A stretch of DNA of 64,000 nucleotides from Campylobacter concisus (GTDB taxonomy: Bacteria; Campylobacterota; Campylobacteria; Campylobacterales; Campylobacteraceae), in the NCBI RefSeq assembly GCF_003049705.1, contig NZ_PIRF01000004.1:1-64000 (forward strand), written 5' to 3'. The notes below the pieces were generated by a model that saw only the letters and a program-made list of their open reading frames with translations, did not search any database and was not told the origin of the DNA. The translations under genes were made by a program, and so were the position numbers. Shown piece by piece: positions 19,848 to 31,818 of the stretch (position 1 is the first letter of the stretch; the number at the start of each line of letters is the position of its first letter).

Positions 19848-22433
19848 TTATATACTAAACTCGCTTATTTCATTAAAATTTAGGTATTTATAAATTTGAT
19901 CTTTGTTTAAACTAAGGCTATCTCTTACTATTTTTTTATACTCATCAACCTTTGGCAAACGCCCTAGTAGCGCGCATACGGCGCCTAGTTCGGCACTTCC
20001 TAGATAGACCTTCGCGCCCATGCCCATTCTGTTGTCAAAATTTCTAGTCGAGGTCGAAAAGACGACGGCGTTGTCGTTCACCCTTGCTTGATTACCCATG
20101 CAAAGCGAGCAGCCTGGCACCTCTGTCCTAGCATTTAGCCGTTTAAATATCTCATAAACGCCCTCATCTTCGAGCGTCTTTTTATCCATTTTAGTTGGCG
20201 GTGCGATCCAAAGCCTAGTCGTTAGCTTGCTCTCGCGCTCCAAAATTCTAGCAAGTGCTCTGTAATGGCCGATATTTGTCATACAGCTTCCAACAAAAAC
20301 TTCATCGATATTATGCACTCTTTTATTATCAGCTAAAATTTCACTTAGCGTTGCCACATCGTCTGGGTCATTTGGACAAGCCAAAATCGGCTCATCTATC
20401 TGAGCTAGATCGATCTCCAAAATTTCAGCATATTTTGCATCTTTATCGGCTCTTAAAAGCGTTGGATTTTCTAGCCATTTTTGCATTTTTTCTTTTCGTC
20501 TAAGCAGAGTCTCACGGCTCTCGTAACCAGCTTTTATCATCGCATCAATTAGCACAACATTTGAGCGAACATACTCCACGACACTATCAACGCTTAAATT
20601 TACCACACAAGCCGCAGCTGAACGTTCAGCCGAAGCATCACTTAGCTCAAACGCCTGCTCTACTTTTAGATTCTCGAGCCCTTCTATCTCTAAAATTTTA
20701 CCCGCAAAAACATTCTTTTTATCTTTCTTTTCAACGCTTAAAAGTCCTTTTTTGATCGCAAAATACGGTATCGCATTTACAAGATCCCTAAGCGTCACGT
20801 CATCTTTTAGCTCGCCTTTAAATTTGATCAAAACTGACTCTGGCATATTTAGTGGCATCATGCCAAGCACCGCTGCAAACGCCACTAGACCACTGCCCGC
20901 CGGAAAGCTGATACCGATAGGAAATCTCGTATGACTATCGCCACCAGTGCCCACCGTATCAGGAAGTACCATGCGGTTTAGCCAAGAGTGGATGACGCCA
21001 TCGCCTGGTTTTAGACTCACACCGCCACGTAAATTTATAAATTTTGGCAAGCTCTCATGCATCACAAGATCACTTGGCTTTGGGTAAGCGGCCGTATGGC
21101 AAAAGCTTTGCAAAACAAAATCCGCGCCAAAACTAAGGCTTGCAAGCTCTTTTATCTCATCTCTAGTCATCGGCCCAGTCGTATCTTGCGAGCCAACAGT
21201 TAAAATTTCAGGCTCCACATAAGCCCCAGCTCTCACACCAGCTACGCCACAAGCCTTGCCGACCATCTTTTGAGCCAGCGTATAGCCACCGCTCTGCTCT
21301 TTTGGCTGATCTGGCTTTATAAAAATTTTCTCCTCGCCAAGTCCTAGAGCCTCTCTGGCCTTTTTGGTCACTTGGCGTCCTATCATAAGTGGTATCCTGC
21401 CACCTGCTCTTATCTCATCGCTTAGAGTATTTGGGCTTAGTTTAAAATTTGCCACGAGCTTTTTCTCAGTGCCAATAAGCTTATAAATTTCACCCTTAAA
21501 TGGATAAATTTCTATCTCATCGCCCATTTCTAGCTCATTTACGTTTGCAACTATCGGCAGTGCACCGCTATCTTCAGCGGTATTAAAAAATATCGGAGCT
21601 ATGGTCGTACCGATCACGATGCCACCCGTTTTTTTGTTTGGCACGCCCTCTATCTCATCACCAAGGTGCCACTGGATCGAGTTTATACCGCTTTTTCTAC
21701 TGCTGCCAGTGCCAACCACATCGCCAACATACGCCACTTTTTTACCACGAGTTTTAAGTTCTTTTAAAATTTCTAGACCCTCAGGCATCTTTTTAACAAG
21801 CATTGCTTTTGCGTGAAGTGGTATGTCGGCTCTTGTATAAGCCTCACTCGCTGGACTTAGGTCATCTGTATTTGTCTCACCAGGTACTTTAAAAACGACT
21901 GCGTTTATACAGGTTTCGATTGGCTTTTTATGCGTAAACCACTCTGCGTTCGCCCAAGAAACAAGCACCTCTTTTGCAAATTTATTGCTACTTGCTAGCT
22001 TTGCGATCTCGTCAAAATATTCATGCACCAGGATGATATTTTTTAGCTCATTTGCTGCAGCGCGAGCGATATTTTCATTGCTATTTTTTAGAGCTCGCAC
22101 CAAAATTTCCACGTTATATCCACCAAGCATCTTGCCTAAAATTTTAATAGCACGCATAGCATCAAGACCGCTAACAGCAAGCCCATCTATCACTTCGCCA
22201 AGAAAGTTCGCCTTTATCTTCGCTGCGTCATCAACGCCAGGATTGATACGAGTTTCAAGCAAATTTATAAGAAATTTTAGCTCACTTTGTGCCTTTTCGT
22301 CGCAACTAGACTTGCTGGCAAGCTTTATTAGCTCGCAAATTTCGCTTGTTTGCTTGGCATTTAGCGCAAGCGGTGGCACGCCCTCTTTTTCTCGCTCGCT
22401 CACGTGTTTTTCGTAGTCGGTAAAAAAGCTCAT
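19848..22433 (-). CDS. acnB: Aconitate hydratase B
   Basis: Bifunctional aconitase / 2-methylisocitrate dehydratase of 861 residues, matching the length of bacterial AcnB. It starts with the HEAT-like helical domain of the B type ([29 protein letters not shown]), followed by the swivel domain ([18 protein letters not shown]) and the catalytic domains. The 4Fe-4S ligands are expected in [21 protein letters not shown] and [13 protein letters not shown]. It acts in the TCA cycle, and apo-AcnB can bind mRNA in other bacteria. It is divergent from ogt. Confidence 0.97.
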   Translation of the reverse strand: MSFFTDYEKHVSEREKEGVPPLALNAKQTSEICELIKLASKSSCDEKAQSELKFLINLLETRINPGVDDAAKIKANFLGEVIDGLAVSGLDAMRAIKILGKMLGGYNVEILVRALKNSNENIARAAANELKNIILVHEYFDEIAKLASSNKFAKEVLVSWANAEWFTHKKPIETCINAVVFKVPGETNTDDLSPASEAYTRADIPLHAKAMLVKKMPEGLEILKELKTRGKKVAYVGDVVGTGSSRKSGINSIQWHLGDEIEGVPNKKTGGIVIGTTIAPIFFNTAEDSGALPIVANVNELEMGDEIEIYPFKGEIYKLIGTEKKLVANFKLSPNTLSDEIRAGGRIPLMIGRQVTKKAREALGLGEEKIFIKPDQPKEQSGGYTLAQKMVGKACGVAGVRAGAYVEPEILTVGSQDTTGPMTRDEIKELASLSFGADFVLQSFCHTAAYPKPSDLVMHESLPKFINLRGGVSLKPGDGVIHSWLNRMVLPDTVGTGGDSHTRFPIGISFPAGSGLVAFAAVLGMMPLNMPESVLIKFKGELKDDVTLRDLVNAIPYFAIKKGLLSVEKKDKKNVFAGKILEIEGLENLKVEQAFELSDASAERSAAACVVNLSVDSVVEYVRSNVVLIDAMIKAGYESRETLLRRKEKMQKWLENPTLLRADKDAKYAEILEIDLAQIDEPILACPNDPDDVATLSEILADNKRVHNIDEVFVGSCMTNIGHYRALARILERESKLTTRLWIAPPTKMDKKTLEDEGVYEIFKRLNARTEVPGCSLCMGNQARVNDNAVVFSTSTRNFDNRMGMGAKVYLGSAELGAVCALLGRLPKVDEYKKIVRDSLSLNKDQIYKYLNFNEISEFSI

Positions 22434-22558
22434 GAAATTCCTTTGTGGTTTTTGCTCGTTATTTTTAGTCTAAAATCGCTATTTTGCTTGCATTTTATCA
22501 AAAAGCAAAACAAACTAAAGTAAAATTTGCCCAAAATTTCAAATTTCAAGGAGCAAAT

Positions 22559-23017
22559 GTGTCAAAAGCTTACCTAAAATCTCCCATTGGAATTTTAGAG
22601 ATCGTTGCCAGCAAAAATGGAATTTGCGAGATAAATTTTGTAAATAAATATGAGAACGTGGCAGTAAAAGATGAAAATTTAAGGCTTTGCCTTGATGAGC
22701 TAAAAGCATATTTTGAAGGCAAACTTAAAACCTTCAACACAAAACTTGATATAAAAACAACTAATTTTAGAGCAAAAATTTACGAGGCCTTACAAAAAGT
22801 ACCATACGGAGAAACGACCACATACGCGGCCCTAGCATTTGCCGTAGGTCACAAAAATGCCTACCGAGCAGCAGGATCAGCCAATGCTAAAAATCCAGTG
22901 CCTATTATTGTACCTTGTCACAGAGTGCTAGCTAGTAGCGGACTTGGTGGCTACTCTGGCGGAGATGGTCTACCAACTAAAATTTGGCTTTTAGAGCATG
23001 AAGCAAAGCATAAATAG
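22559..23017 (+). CDS. ogt: Methylated-DNA-protein cysteine methyltransferase
   Basis: Suicide DNA-repair protein of 152 residues that takes the methyl group from O6-methylguanine onto its own cysteine. The active site IIVPCHRVLASSGLGGYSGG has acceptor Cys120. The helix-turn-helix region TTYAALAFAVGHKNAYRAAGSANAKNP is typical. I chose the GTG at 22559 because AAGGAG lies five bases upstream and the protein then begins as homologues do (MSKAYLKSPIG). An in-frame ATG at 22484 would add 25 non-homologous residues. Confidence 0.93.
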   Translation: MSKAYLKSPIGILEIVASKNGICEINFVNKYENVAVKDENLRLCLDELKAYFEGKLKTFNTKLDIKTTNFRAKIYEALQKVPYGETTTYAALAFAVGHKNAYRAAGSANAKNPVPIIVPCHRVLASSGLGGYSGGDGLPTKIWLLEHEAKHK

Positions 23018-23240
23018 CTAAAATTTACAGAAAAAAATCCATCAAATTTTAAAATTTATGAACGAGCATATCACGGCTCTAAATTTAGCAGCGAGCTTTG
23101 CAAGACCTAGATTTTATAAAAATATCTTACAAATTTTAGTAGTCCGCCAAAGCGAATAAAAAAGTTTTAAAATTTATTTTTTATTCAAGAGTAAACAAGC
23201 TAGCCTAAAATTTTTACTTCGTAGTATATTTATAAAAATT

Positions 23241-23274
23241 TCCTAGCCCTAAGTAAGGCTAAATGGGGCTAGGA
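23241..23274 (-). terminator. Terminator of lon
   Basis: TCCTAGCCC pairs with GGGCTAGGA across a 16-base loop. On the minus strand it is followed by AAATTTTTAT, seven bases beyond the lon stop. The remainder of the 23018-23280 gap is AT-rich and shows nothing else I can name. Confidence 0.75.
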
Positions 23275-23280
23275 TTTTGA

Positions 23281-25698
23281 TTATTTTTTAATTACAAGAG
23301 CGTTTTTTAAAACATCATCTATCGTATCTACGGCAATGATCTTCATATCACCCTTTACTTCAGCTGGGATGTCGATAAGGTCACGGTCATAGTTTTTACG
23401 AGGTATCAGAGCTGTTTTGATGCCGGCTTTGTGGGCAGCGATGAGCTTCTCTTTTAGACCACCGATCGGTAGCACTCTACCAGTTAGCGTGATCTCACCA
23501 GTCATTGCTATGTCGTGTCTTACCTTTGTGTCGGTTAGTATAGATGCGATCGCAGTTGCCATCGTGATGCCAGCACTTGGGCCGTCTTTTGGTACAGCAC
23601 CCTCTGGTACGTGCAAGTGAAGATCATAGTGTCTATAAACATCGCTAGCTTCGAGCTTGCGCTTGTCGTCATCTAGTTTTGGCACAATAGCCATTGGTAC
23701 TTTTAGTTTTTTGTTATCGATCAGCACTTTTACCACGCTAAATGCTATTTGAGCGCTCTCTTTCATCACATCGCCTAGCTGTCCTGTGATCTGCATGCTG
23801 CCTTTACCCTGAATCCTTATAGCCTCGATCCTTAGCACGTCACCACCGACACTAGTCCACGCGAGGCCATTTACTAGACCTATCTGATCTTTTTTATCCG
23901 CTGGCTCGATCTCATAAACCTTTTTCTCTAAAAATTCTTTCAAATTTTTAGCTGTGACACTGATCTTGCCCTCACTTTTCTTGGTAAGGATATTTTTAGC
24001 GACTTTTCTTAATATATCAGCGATCCTACGGCGTAAATTTCTCACACCACTCTCTCTTGTATAGTCGCTGATTATTAGCTCAAGTGCCTCTTTGCTGATG
24101 CTCACATCACTTGGTTTTAGTCCGTGTTTTTTAAGCTCCTGAGGCAAGAGATATTTCTTAGCGATCTCAAATTTCTCTTGTGGGGTGTATGAGCTAAGCT
24201 CGATAAACTCCATCCTATCTCGAAGTGCGGCTGGTATCATGCTCACGTCATTTGCTGTAGCGATGAAGATGATCTTGCTAAGATCGATGTTGAAATTTAA
24301 GTAATAATCTCTAAATTTATTATTTTGCTCTGGGTCTAAAATTTCAAGTAAAACAGCAGTCGGATCGCCTCTGTAGCTTCTGCCAACCTTATCAATCTCA
24401 TCTAAAACAACTACTGGATTCATCTGCTTAGCTTCTATGAGTCCTTGCACGATACGCCCTGGCATAGCGCCTATATAGGTGCGGCGGTGGCCTCTTAGTT
24501 CGTTTACGTCTTCAAGTCCACCAAGAGCGATCCTAACTAGCTCACGCTTTAGCGCCTTTGCGATCGAGTTTGCAAGGCTTGTTTTACCCACGCCTGGAGG
24601 GCCTGCAAAGCACAAAATAGCACCATTGTTTACCTTTTCGCCAACGCCTCTAAGTTCCAAAAGCTCACGCAAAGCAAAATACTCCTCGATGCGCTCTTTT
24701 GGCTTTTCAAGGCTGTAGTGATCGGCATTTAAATGTTTGCTCACCTCAGTGATAGAGGACTTTTTCTTGGCTACATTTTCAAATGGAATTTCTAAAACCC
24801 AGTCAAGATAGCTTTGCAAAGTATTTGCGTCAGCTGAGTCTGGGTGCATACGCGAAAGCTTATCTATTTGCTTTTTGATCTCTTTGTAGGCGTCCTCGGC
24901 CATAAATTTCTTCTTCGCATCAAGCTTTTTGCGGTACTCTTCAAGCTCCTCTTCACGGCTCGTATCCGCTCCAAGCTCAGCTTGAATTTGCTTTAGCTGC
25001 TCTTTTAAAAAGTACTCTTTATTTGTTTTGTCGATCTTTGAATGGACTTTATTTTTTATCTCTTTTTGAAGCTTATTTGCCTCGATCTCTTCGATAACAT
25101 AGTCGATTAGTTTTAGCAAGCGCTGCTCTAAATTTTCCTCAACAAAAAAGCTATAAGCGATCTGTTTTTTTAAGCGAAGTGCGCTTGAAACTAGGTCACA
25201 AACTCTGATCGCTTCAGCGCTCTCTTCGATCGTTTTTAAAAGATCAGGCGGGAAAAAGTGGCTAAACTGCGAAAGCTCTCTTACTTTTTCTCTTAAAACC
25301 ACGATAAGAGCATCAGTTTTGACCTGCGATGGGCGCTTTACGTGGAGCATATCAACGATACCGCGGAGCGGATTTATGCCTGATTGTTTTAAAATTTTAC
25401 CTTTGTCGATGCCCTGAAATAGTACCTTCACGCGTCCGTCAGGTAATGGCACACGGCGCATTATCGTGCCGATTACGCCTGCGTCATATATGCCGTCAAA
25501 GTCTCTAGCGCCGTCTTGCTGAGGCTTTGTAGGCACCACAAGGATCGGAGTCTCTTCTTGTATGGCAAGTTCAAGTGCTTTTAAATTTTCATCATCGCTT
25601 AAAAAAAGCGGAGTTATCATAAATGGATATAAAAATAGCTCGTCCTCAACGATAATAGGAATTTCAGTTGGGAAGCCTTTATTTTCGTTTATTTGCAA
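23281..25698 (-). CDS. lon: ATP-dependent protease Lon
   Basis: A cytoplasmic AAA+ protease of 805 residues, degrading damaged and regulatory proteins. It has the N-terminal LAN domain (residues 10-205), a coiled coil, the Walker A motif GPPGVGKTS near 368, Walker [11 protein letters not shown], and the C-terminal Ser-Lys protease domain with Ser708 in [10 protein letters not shown] and the catalytic lysine about 43 residues later in [10 protein letters not shown]. The length is normal for the family. It lies eight bases after bamD on the same strand. Confidence 0.97.
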   Translation of the reverse strand: MQINENKGFPTEIPIIVEDELFLYPFMITPLFLSDDENLKALELAIQEETPILVVPTKPQQDGARDFDGIYDAGVIGTIMRRVPLPDGRVKVLFQGIDKGKILKQSGINPLRGIVDMLHVKRPSQVKTDALIVVLREKVRELSQFSHFFPPDLLKTIEESAEAIRVCDLVSSALRLKKQIAYSFFVEENLEQRLLKLIDYVIEEIEANKLQKEIKNKVHSKIDKTNKEYFLKEQLKQIQAELGADTSREEELEEYRKKLDAKKKFMAEDAYKEIKKQIDKLSRMHPDSADANTLQSYLDWVLEIPFENVAKKKSSITEVSKHLNADHYSLEKPKERIEEYFALRELLELRGVGEKVNNGAILCFAGPPGVGKTSLANSIAKALKRELVRIALGGLEDVNELRGHRRTYIGAMPGRIVQGLIEAKQMNPVVVLDEIDKVGRSYRGDPTAVLLEILDPEQNNKFRDYYLNFNIDLSKIIFIATANDVSMIPAALRDRMEFIELSSYTPQEKFEIAKKYLLPQELKKHGLKPSDVSISKEALELIISDYTRESGVRNLRRRIADILRKVAKNILTKKSEGKISVTAKNLKEFLEKKVYEIEPADKKDQIGLVNGLAWTSVGGDVLRIEAIRIQGKGSMQITGQLGDVMKESAQIAFSVVKVLIDNKKLKVPMAIVPKLDDDKRKLEASDVYRHYDLHLHVPEGAVPKDGPSAGITMATAIASILTDTKVRHDIAMTGEITLTGRVLPIGGLKEKLIAAHKAGIKTALIPRKNYDRDLIDIPAEVKGDMKIIAVDTIDDVLKNALVIKK

Positions 25699-25706
25699 AA
25701 TTTCTC

Positions 25707-26354
25707 CTATTCAAACAGTTTTCTATACCATGCTACATCAGGCTTGATAAGGTCAGAATTTCTAAACGGTGACTCTTCAAGTTTTTGCTCGTAAATTTTG
25801 GCCGAAACATCACGACCAGTCCTATTGTAAAGATCAGCTATTTGCATATCTAGGAAGTAAAGCGCAAGTTTGAATTTAATAAGCATAGTCTCAATAAGTG
25901 GCTTATATTCAGTATTTGGATACATATAAAGAAATTTCTCGATCTCTGTTACGCTATCTTCCATAAGCTTTTGGTTGCGGTTTGGCTGAGTAAATGAGTC
26001 AAAATTTGCTTTTATCTTTAGATACTGAGCAAACTCTGTTTTTGGGCCGTTGTCACCATATCTTTTGATGTACTCGTCAAGATAGTGATTTGCCATTAGA
26101 TACTCTTCATCATTTGCGTGAGCTTGGGCAAGGATAAGTAAAATTTGCTCCAAAAGTGGGCTTGCTACGTGTTCACTTGCCATTGAAACATAGTGTTTAT
26201 CGGCCGCTTCAAGATCACCGTCTTTTATATCAGCGATAACCTGAGCATACCACTCATCGGGGGTTAGATTGTAAAGCTCGGTATATTTTTCAGCACAACC
26301 ACTAAAAAGCCCCAAAAGAGCTATAACTGCTAGAAATTTAGAAAATCTTTTCAT
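25707..26354 (-). CDS. bamD: Outer-membrane assembly lipoprotein BamD
   Basis: A 215-residue essential part of the BAM machine that folds outer-membrane proteins, anchored at the inner leaflet of the outer membrane. The lipobox ends LFSGC with lipidated Cys20. The rest is tetratricopeptide helices ([55 protein letters not shown] and others), as in BamD/ComL. The length is slightly under the usual 240. It is upstream of lon and divergent from fliW. Confidence 0.9.
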   Translation of the reverse strand: MKRFSKFLAVIALLGLFSGCAEKYTELYNLTPDEWYAQVIADIKDGDLEAADKHYVSMASEHVASPLLEQILLILAQAHANDEEYLMANHYLDEYIKRYGDNGPKTEFAQYLKIKANFDSFTQPNRNQKLMEDSVTEIEKFLYMYPNTEYKPLIETMLIKFKLALYFLDMQIADLYNRTGRDVSAKIYEQKLEESPFRNSDLIKPDVAWYRKLFE

Positions 26355-26427
26355 GCTTTTCCTTAAAAAGTTTAAATCCTCGTATTCTACATTTTTTGCT
26401 ATTATTTTTGTATAAATTTTTTAAAAC

Positions 26428-26438
26428 TATGATAAAAT
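26428..26438 (+). promoter_or_regulatory. Candidate sigma-70 -10 region for fliW
   Basis: TATGATAAAAT lies about 30 bases before the fliW start in the 112-base divergent gap with bamD, and is preceded by a T-rich stretch as usual in Campylobacter promoters. No clear -35 is seen. Weak evidence from one sequence. Confidence 0.4.
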
Positions 26439-26466
26439 ACGGCAACTTTACAAAATAGGAGTTAGT

Positions 26467-26850
26467 ATGATTTTTAGTGTTAAAAGCCCTATTTTAGGCT
26501 TTGAGCATATCAAGACGATGGAGTTAATTGAACTTGATAAATTTTTTGTTAAGCTAGCAAGCAAAGATGATGAGACATCTTTTACAATGATAAATCCTTT
26601 TGCATTAAGAAGCTACGAATTCGATATCCCAAGCTATTATGAAGATCTTATGGAGATTAAAGAAAGCTCTCAACTTAGAATTTATAACATTATCGTTGTT
26701 GCACTCCCGCTTGAAAAATCAACTGTAAATTTTATAGCTCCTATCGTTTGCAATATGGATAATATGACCTTATCTCAAGTCGTTTTAGACATTGCCAAAT
26801 ATCCTCAGTACGGGCAAGCTGAAATGATAGAAAATTTTATACAAAAATAG
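26467..26850 (+). CDS. fliW: Flagellar assembly factor FliW
   Basis: A 127-residue cytoplasmic protein that binds flagellin and antagonises CsrA, tying flagellin translation to secretion. Family features visible are [38 protein letters not shown] and the ending about [21 protein letters not shown] precedes the ATG. In C. jejuni it lies in the same bamD-lon neighbourhood, from my recollection, but there it is followed by different genes. Confidence 0.93.
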   Translation: MIFSVKSPILGFEHIKTMELIELDKFFVKLASKDDETSFTMINPFALRSYEFDIPSYYEDLMEIKESSQLRIYNIIVVALPLEKSTVNFIAPIVCNMDNMTLSQVVLDIAKYPQYGQAEMIENFIQK

Positions 26851-26911
26851 TAGCTAAAAGCTTTTAGAAAATCTAAGGAGAGATTTTTTATTGTTATTTA
26901 GAGGATTTGTT

Positions 26912-29900
26912 GTGAAGATAGCATACTTACTCTGTTTTATTGTCACATTTGGTTTTTGTGCACCCAGAGCTTGTACAACAGCAGAAGCAGCATCTATTGG
27001 TTGTAGTGGAGCAAATTATTCTTGCTTTATAGACGCTGAAGAGTACCAAGACAACTCTTCTAAAAATATCCCACATTGCATAAGAAAATCTGATAGAACT
27101 TGGACGATAGATACCAATAGCTTTTCTTCAGGCTTAGCACAAGACCACTATCATATTTATGTTGAGCAATTTTCTCCATGGAATCAACGATCATTAATAG
27201 GTATGTGGGATGATCACTCTAAAGGCTTAAGACAAAGATCAATAAATGGAAATCTAAATACCAGAGTAAATGGAGATATAGCTACCATTGGTGCTACTAT
27301 TATGATTCCACAATACGCTGGATATAATTTTGTTCCAGATCCATCTAACGTAACAAGAACATCATCTACAGCCGATAGAATATTTTTAGATACTGGTAGT
27401 TTTACGTCTAGTAATTACACACTTTGTCAAACAACATATATTTATAATCCTAGCAAGCATCCTTATTGTAAAAATTCATCCTCTTCCACATTTGATTTTA
27501 GTGAGAAAAATACCTTTATACAAAATAATTTAAAAGGTAAAAACGTAGTCTATGCCAGGCTTTATTGGGGTGGCTCTCTTTATCAAAACTGGGCAATAAA
27601 AAATCTTGGGTCAAATTTATATGTAAGTGCCTTAAATTACATAAAAGGATATAGCAGGATTGATTTTAAAGCTCCTGGAAAAAATGTAATCACAATAGAT
27701 GCTGATCCAAAAGATGTTTTTTGGTTTGGCTCATTTAGTGAGTATAAACCAAAATCAATGACTCTTGAATCATATAATCAAAACGAGTCCAATAGCTACT
27801 ATGTAAAAGCTGGAATAAACTACCAATATGTAGCAAGCGCTGATGTAACAGATATAGTTAGAGATTCTCTTGGCACTAGTGAGTCAGATAGGACATTTTA
27901 TGCTGGCAATATCAGATCAACTACGATTCCCTTTAGTGATGAATTTATAGACCCAAATGATGGCATATATAAGGTAAACAACTCTACTAATAGAAAACTA
28001 AAAAAAACATACGGCACACTACTGTTTTCGCCAGTCCAAGGACAAAATGGCTACTGGATACAATCCATTGCACCACAATTTGCAGCTTGGAGCTTGGTCA
28101 TCATTTATGACTTTGATGATAAAACTGCCGCAGCAAACAATATAGAGCCAAAGCTTGTTAGTATATTTGATGGACTAGAAAGGCTTGCAGCAGACTGGAT
28201 GAAGTCAAGCGATCCATTTGGTACTGTAAAGAGCTCAACCGTAGATGTAAAATTTGAAAATATCTATACACCAAAAGCAGGCGATATAAATGCTACGCTT
28301 ACAATGTTTTCTTTTGGCGGAAAGCCAGAAACAAAAGGTGAGAATATTGAAATAGAAAACGAAGGTAGCTATCTGAGTATAACCAGCAAATACAATGCAA
28401 AAGGTGATCAATTTAACTCAACCATGACAAAATTTGGACAACCTATAAATCCAGGCAAAAAATTTCACTCTCAAGCAGATTTAGATATATTTGATATATC
28501 AGACAAAATGTCACATTCCCAAAAAGAAGCAGATATAAAATTTACAGTTACAACGATTAAAAATTCAGGCGGTGCTAATGTCGTAAGTGCTGACCGCATA
28601 AATTTAGCACTAGTTGGCTTTTCTTCTCGTATATATAAACCAGATGTTTGCTATATGGAATATATTTACGCAAAAAAACCTAGCGATAGTACTTTTACAA
28701 AGGTGCAAGAAAATACACCAACGGTAGTACCAGCAAATACTATTTTAAAAACTTTCGTTGAAGTTACAAATAATACTAATGAAGCTGCCCAAGACTTTGC
28801 TCTAAAAGCTACAATAGATCCAAGTCAAATTTATAATCCAAACTCAACTTACATATACGCAGATAAAGCATCGCAAGGGCCTAGTGATCTGCTTACTATG
28901 TCAGGACAGGTACACTATAACGACAACACAGGATTACAGCAATTAAGCGGAAATGACTTAACTTTTTATCTGGGACAAGGTGCGGCTGCAAATAAGGGTG
29001 GAGAAATGCTAATTCATCAAGGCAACTACGCTTATGCCATATATGAAACGACCCTTAAGTCTAAATTTGAGCCAAATAGTTACAAAGCCACGGTTGCAAA
29101 TGCTGATATAAATTTACAGCCCTATGACACATACATAAGAAGATGTAGCAATCAAAACTACAACATTACTTTAGGTGTTAGTGCCAGTCCAAATAATTTC
29201 GTCGCAAGCAATAGACAAGACGATGGCTCGGCAACTTTTAAAGCTAAATTTAAAAATAGACTTCTAACTAAAATCGTTTCTACGCCATTTAATGTCTATA
29301 TCACGAACTATGATACAGATGGCAACAAAAAAGTACCAGATGCCCCAGTAGATGTAAAAGTAGAGTTGGTCGAGTCTTGCAGTGCTCCAACAAATTTATA
29401 TGAACAAGATATAACATTTAATGGTGTAACTGATATTTTGTTGTCAGGCATTAGTATTGACAGAGCCTATAAAAGCGTAAAATTTAGAATTTCTCATCTT
29501 GATCCAGTGACAAATACTACAAAGGTTGAATGCGAAAAATTAGATGATTTTGCTATAAGACCAAGTCACTTTAGACTATGGGATACTGATAAGAATACGA
29601 TCAATAATAACAATGTTTTAATAGGCGGCAAAGTTTATAATAACATTGCTCTTGCGGCTATGAAACCTCTTGATAGTGGCTTAGCAAATGGTTATATAAA
29701 TAACATAAGTGGCTCAAATGGAGAGATAAAACTTGTACCAGCATATAGTGCGACTTGCGATCCTAGCATTATAGAGAGCGAGAACAAACTAAGCGTAGAT
29801 TTTAACGATCCAAATAAAGCATTGGGTAAAATTTTCCGTCACACATCAAGTGGACCTGTTGGCTTTTCTTACTCAGATATAGGTGATACATATTTTTATG

Positions 29901-31129
29901 TATTAGACAAAGACTATACAATAACTGATCAGCATACACCATCAAGAGCTGATGATTGTGTAAAAAACTCAATTAGCAACGATCCATCACAAGATACTGC
30001 TCAAGAAGGAAGGATCGGATGTAGTATAAAGCTAGAAGGTAATAGAGATTATTTGTTTAGGCCAAAAGATATACAAATAAGCAAGTTAAAGATAACAAAA
30101 GATAGCGATATAACATACCTTGATAATGAAGGCATACAAAAAGCAAAGCTTGACTTTGAAGTAACTGCTAGGTTGTTTAACGATGATCCTGCAAAACTTT
30201 ATAATGAAGATTGCTATGCAAAGAATATGAACTTTGACATAAAGCTAGACAGAGTTCCTTTAAATTTTACAGACAACGATGGCAATGCCGGTACATTAGC
30301 AAAAGCAAATGAAGAAATTTTATTTTTTGAAATTCCTGGCTCAAATACTAGAAAAGCAATAGATCCAAGTGCTACAAAATCAACATTTTATGTAGAAAAA
30401 AATACTTTTGTAAATGGCGTAGGCAAAGGTGAAGTATATTTTAATTTTGAAAGAAAAGTAAATCATGCTAAAAATCCTTTTACTATTTCAAGTAATGATT
30501 TTAGCTTTAGTGGCATGTCAGATAGCACCAATACAGTAAAAAAATATGAAAAACCAGCAACAGAAACAATGGCAAAATTTTACTTTGGTAGGGTTTATGC
30601 ACCATTTTATGAAGGGCTTTATAGCGGCTTTTACGCCAAAATTTATTATGGTGCCTACTGCGATGGGTGCGATAAAAATGCATACATGAAAAATGATGGT
30701 AAATTATGGCAAGACTTTCCAGCTGCACCATTTTGGGCCACCAATCCAAAACATAGCGCAGGAGTACTTAACTATCATGACTTTAGCTTTACAAATACTT
30801 ACAGCGGCACTGTTTTAAGAAATGATGTAAGCAGCATAAGTAATGGTGAGCAGATAATTTTTATAAGAAACCCTTCGGCAGTTACTGATGTGGCTAAAAT
30901 GAGAGCACCTAGCTGGCTTCTTTATAGTGAATTTGATGAAAAAACTGAAACAAATAATTTCAATCTAAATTTTCTAGTACCAAATGGCGAATGGGCTGGT
31001 AAAGTCCTAAAGAGCAATAATATAGAGGATAAGACAAGCAGTGCAGTTGGAGGTTTTATAGGAGTAAAATCAAATAGTGATAATAACCTAGATATAAGCG
31101 ATAAGACAAACAGGAGAATAGAGTGGTAA
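26912..31129 (+). CDS. Very large secreted adhesin-like protein, MshQ-like
   Basis: A secreted protein of about 1405 residues. GTG 26912 is preferred: AGAGGA lies six bases upstream and gives the signal peptide MKIAYLLCFIVTFGFC-AP. A TTG at 26891 with AAGGAG ten bases upstream is the alternative (1412 residues). The N-terminal third has a module known from large bacterial surface proteins: VVYARLYWGGS, ASADVTDIVRD and AAWSLVIIYDFDD...VSIFDGLE. The middle has beta-sandwich-like segments. Near residue 885 the stretch KLDDFAIRPSHFRLWD resembles the DFAxRP signature of MshQ (DUF6701). Many cysteines are spaced as pairs. Its stop overlaps the first pilin-like gene, so it probably rides on or helps assemble a pilus. 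Assignment is by pattern. Confidence 0.72.
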   Translation: MKIAYLLCFIVTFGFCAPRACTTAEAASIGCSGANYSCFIDAEEYQDNSSKNIPHCIRKSDRTWTIDTNSFSSGLAQDHYHIYVEQFSPWNQRSLIGMWDDHSKGLRQRSINGNLNTRVNGDIATIGATIMIPQYAGYNFVPDPSNVTRTSSTADRIFLDTGSFTSSNYTLCQTTYIYNPSKHPYCKNSSSSTFDFSEKNTFIQNNLKGKNVVYARLYWGGSLYQNWAIKNLGSNLYVSALNYIKGYSRIDFKAPGKNVITIDADPKDVFWFGSFSEYKPKSMTLESYNQNESNSYYVKAGINYQYVASADVTDIVRDSLGTSESDRTFYAGNIRSTTIPFSDEFIDPNDGIYKVNNSTNRKLKKTYGTLLFSPVQGQNGYWIQSIAPQFAAWSLVIIYDFDDKTAAANNIEPKLVSIFDGLERLAADWMKSSDPFGTVKSSTVDVKFENIYTPKAGDINATLTMFSFGGKPETKGENIEIENEGSYLSITSKYNAKGDQFNSTMTKFGQPINPGKKFHSQADLDIFDISDKMSHSQKEADIKFTVTTIKNSGGANVVSADRINLALVGFSSRIYKPDVCYMEYIYAKKPSDSTFTKVQENTPTVVPANTILKTFVEVTNNTNEAAQDFALKATIDPSQIYNPNSTYIYADKASQGPSDLLTMSGQVHYNDNTGLQQLSGNDLTFYLGQGAAANKGGEMLIHQGNYAYAIYETTLKSKFEPNSYKATVANADINLQPYDTYIRRCSNQNYNITLGVSASPNNFVASNRQDDGSATFKAKFKNRLLTKIVSTPFNVYITNYDTDGNKKVPDAPVDVKVELVESCSAPTNLYEQDITFNGVTDILLSGISIDRAYKSVKFRISHLDPVTNTTKVECEKLDDFAIRPSHFRLWDTDKNTINNNNVLIGGKVYNNIALAAMKPLDSGLANGYINNISGSNGEIKLVPAYSATCDPSIIESENKLSVDFNDPNKALGKIFRHTSSGPVGFSYSDIGDTYFYVLDKDYTITDQHTPSRADDCVKNSISNDPSQDTAQEGRIGCSIKLEGNRDYLFRPKDIQISKLKITKDSDITYLDNEGIQKAKLDFEVTARLFNDDPAKLYNEDCYAKNMNFDIKLDRVPLNFTDNDGNAGTLAKANEEILFFEIPGSNTRKAIDPSATKSTFYVEKNTFVNGVGKGEVYFNFERKVNHAKNPFTISSNDFSFSGMSDSTNTVKKYEKPATETMAKFYFGRVYAPFYEGLYSGFYAKIYYGAYCDGCDKNAYMKNDGKLWQDFPAAPFWATNPKHSAGVLNYHDFSFTNTYSGTVLRNDVSSISNGEQIIFIRNPSAVTDVAKMRAPSWLLYSEFDEKTETNNFNLNFLVPNGEWAGKVLKSNNIEDKTSSAVGGFIGVKSNSDNNLDISDKTNRRIEW

Positions 31130-31818
31130 AAAGGGGCGGCTTTTCATTGATAGAGCTTATCTTGTCAGTGCTTGTAGTAGCCATAGTAAGTGCAAGCTTG
31201 CCACTAGCGGTAAGAACTACTTCAAATTTAAGCGAGCAATCCTTAATGCAAGAAGGACTAATGAATGCTAAAACTTATATGTCATTAATATTAAAAGCAC
31301 CATTTAGCGATCAAGTCTTAATAGCCGGTAAAAATACTATGCCATCATCTATAACGACTCAAGAGGCTATAATTTTTCCCCTTATTATCTGCGACCAAGG
31401 GGCAAATCCAGATTTTTATGAAAAAAGTGGAGTAAAAGGTGAAGGGCATAGGATACTTGCGTATCCGGTACAAAATTCATCTGCATGTGCCACAAGGCCT
31501 AGTGATTCAAAGCTTCCAGAATCAATCAAAAGCGTAAATTTTAAAGTAAAATCTATCAAAAATTTCAATACCCAAAAATCCATCTCACCAACTGCTAGCT
31601 CTACTAAACGCGACTTTATCATAGATACAGAGACGACTCCAACCATAACAAATGGAGCTGATAAATTTGTAGTTAGCACTCCTTTAAACGATAGTGACGT
31701 TTTACAAATAAAGCTAGATACGACTATGAAAACTACAAAAGAGAGTAAAAGCGTACTTTATGGATATGCCTTTAATATAGGTGAAAGCAGTACTCTAAGT
31801 GTAAAAGAATGGAAATGA
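31123..31818 (+). CDS. Type IV pilin-like protein 1
   Basis: A 231-residue minor-pilin-like protein. The GTG start overlaps the preceding stop by seven bases, indicating translational coupling. The N-terminus MVKRGG/FSLIELILSVLVVAI is a type III prepilin signal: short basic leader, Gly at -1, Phe at +1 and Glu at +5, then a hydrophobic helix that packs in the pilus core. The rest is a globular domain with ICDQ...SSACAT cysteines, which could form a disulfide. It needs a PilD-type peptidase encoded elsewhere. Position and size fit MshC/MshD or PilV-type minor pilins. Confidence 0.85.
   Translation: MVKRGGFSLIELILSVLVVAIVSASLPLAVRTTSNLSEQSLMQEGLMNAKTYMSLILKAPFSDQVLIAGKNTMPSSITTQEAIIFPLIICDQGANPDFYEKSGVKGEGHRILAYPVQNSSACATRPSDSKLPESIKSVNFKVKSIKNFNTQKSISPTASSTKRDFIIDTETTPTITNGADKFVVSTPLNDSDVLQIKLDTTMKTTKESKSVLYGYAFNIGESSTLSVKEWK

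Noticed and set aside
21985..22416. 143-codon open frame on the plus strand
   Set aside because: It lies wholly opposite acnB, whose frame is certain, and reads as Ser/Phe/Ala-rich shadow protein without a ribosome site.
22484..22558. Longer start for ogt
   Set aside because: The extra 25 residues are not family-like, and GTG 22559 has AAGGAG at ideal distance.
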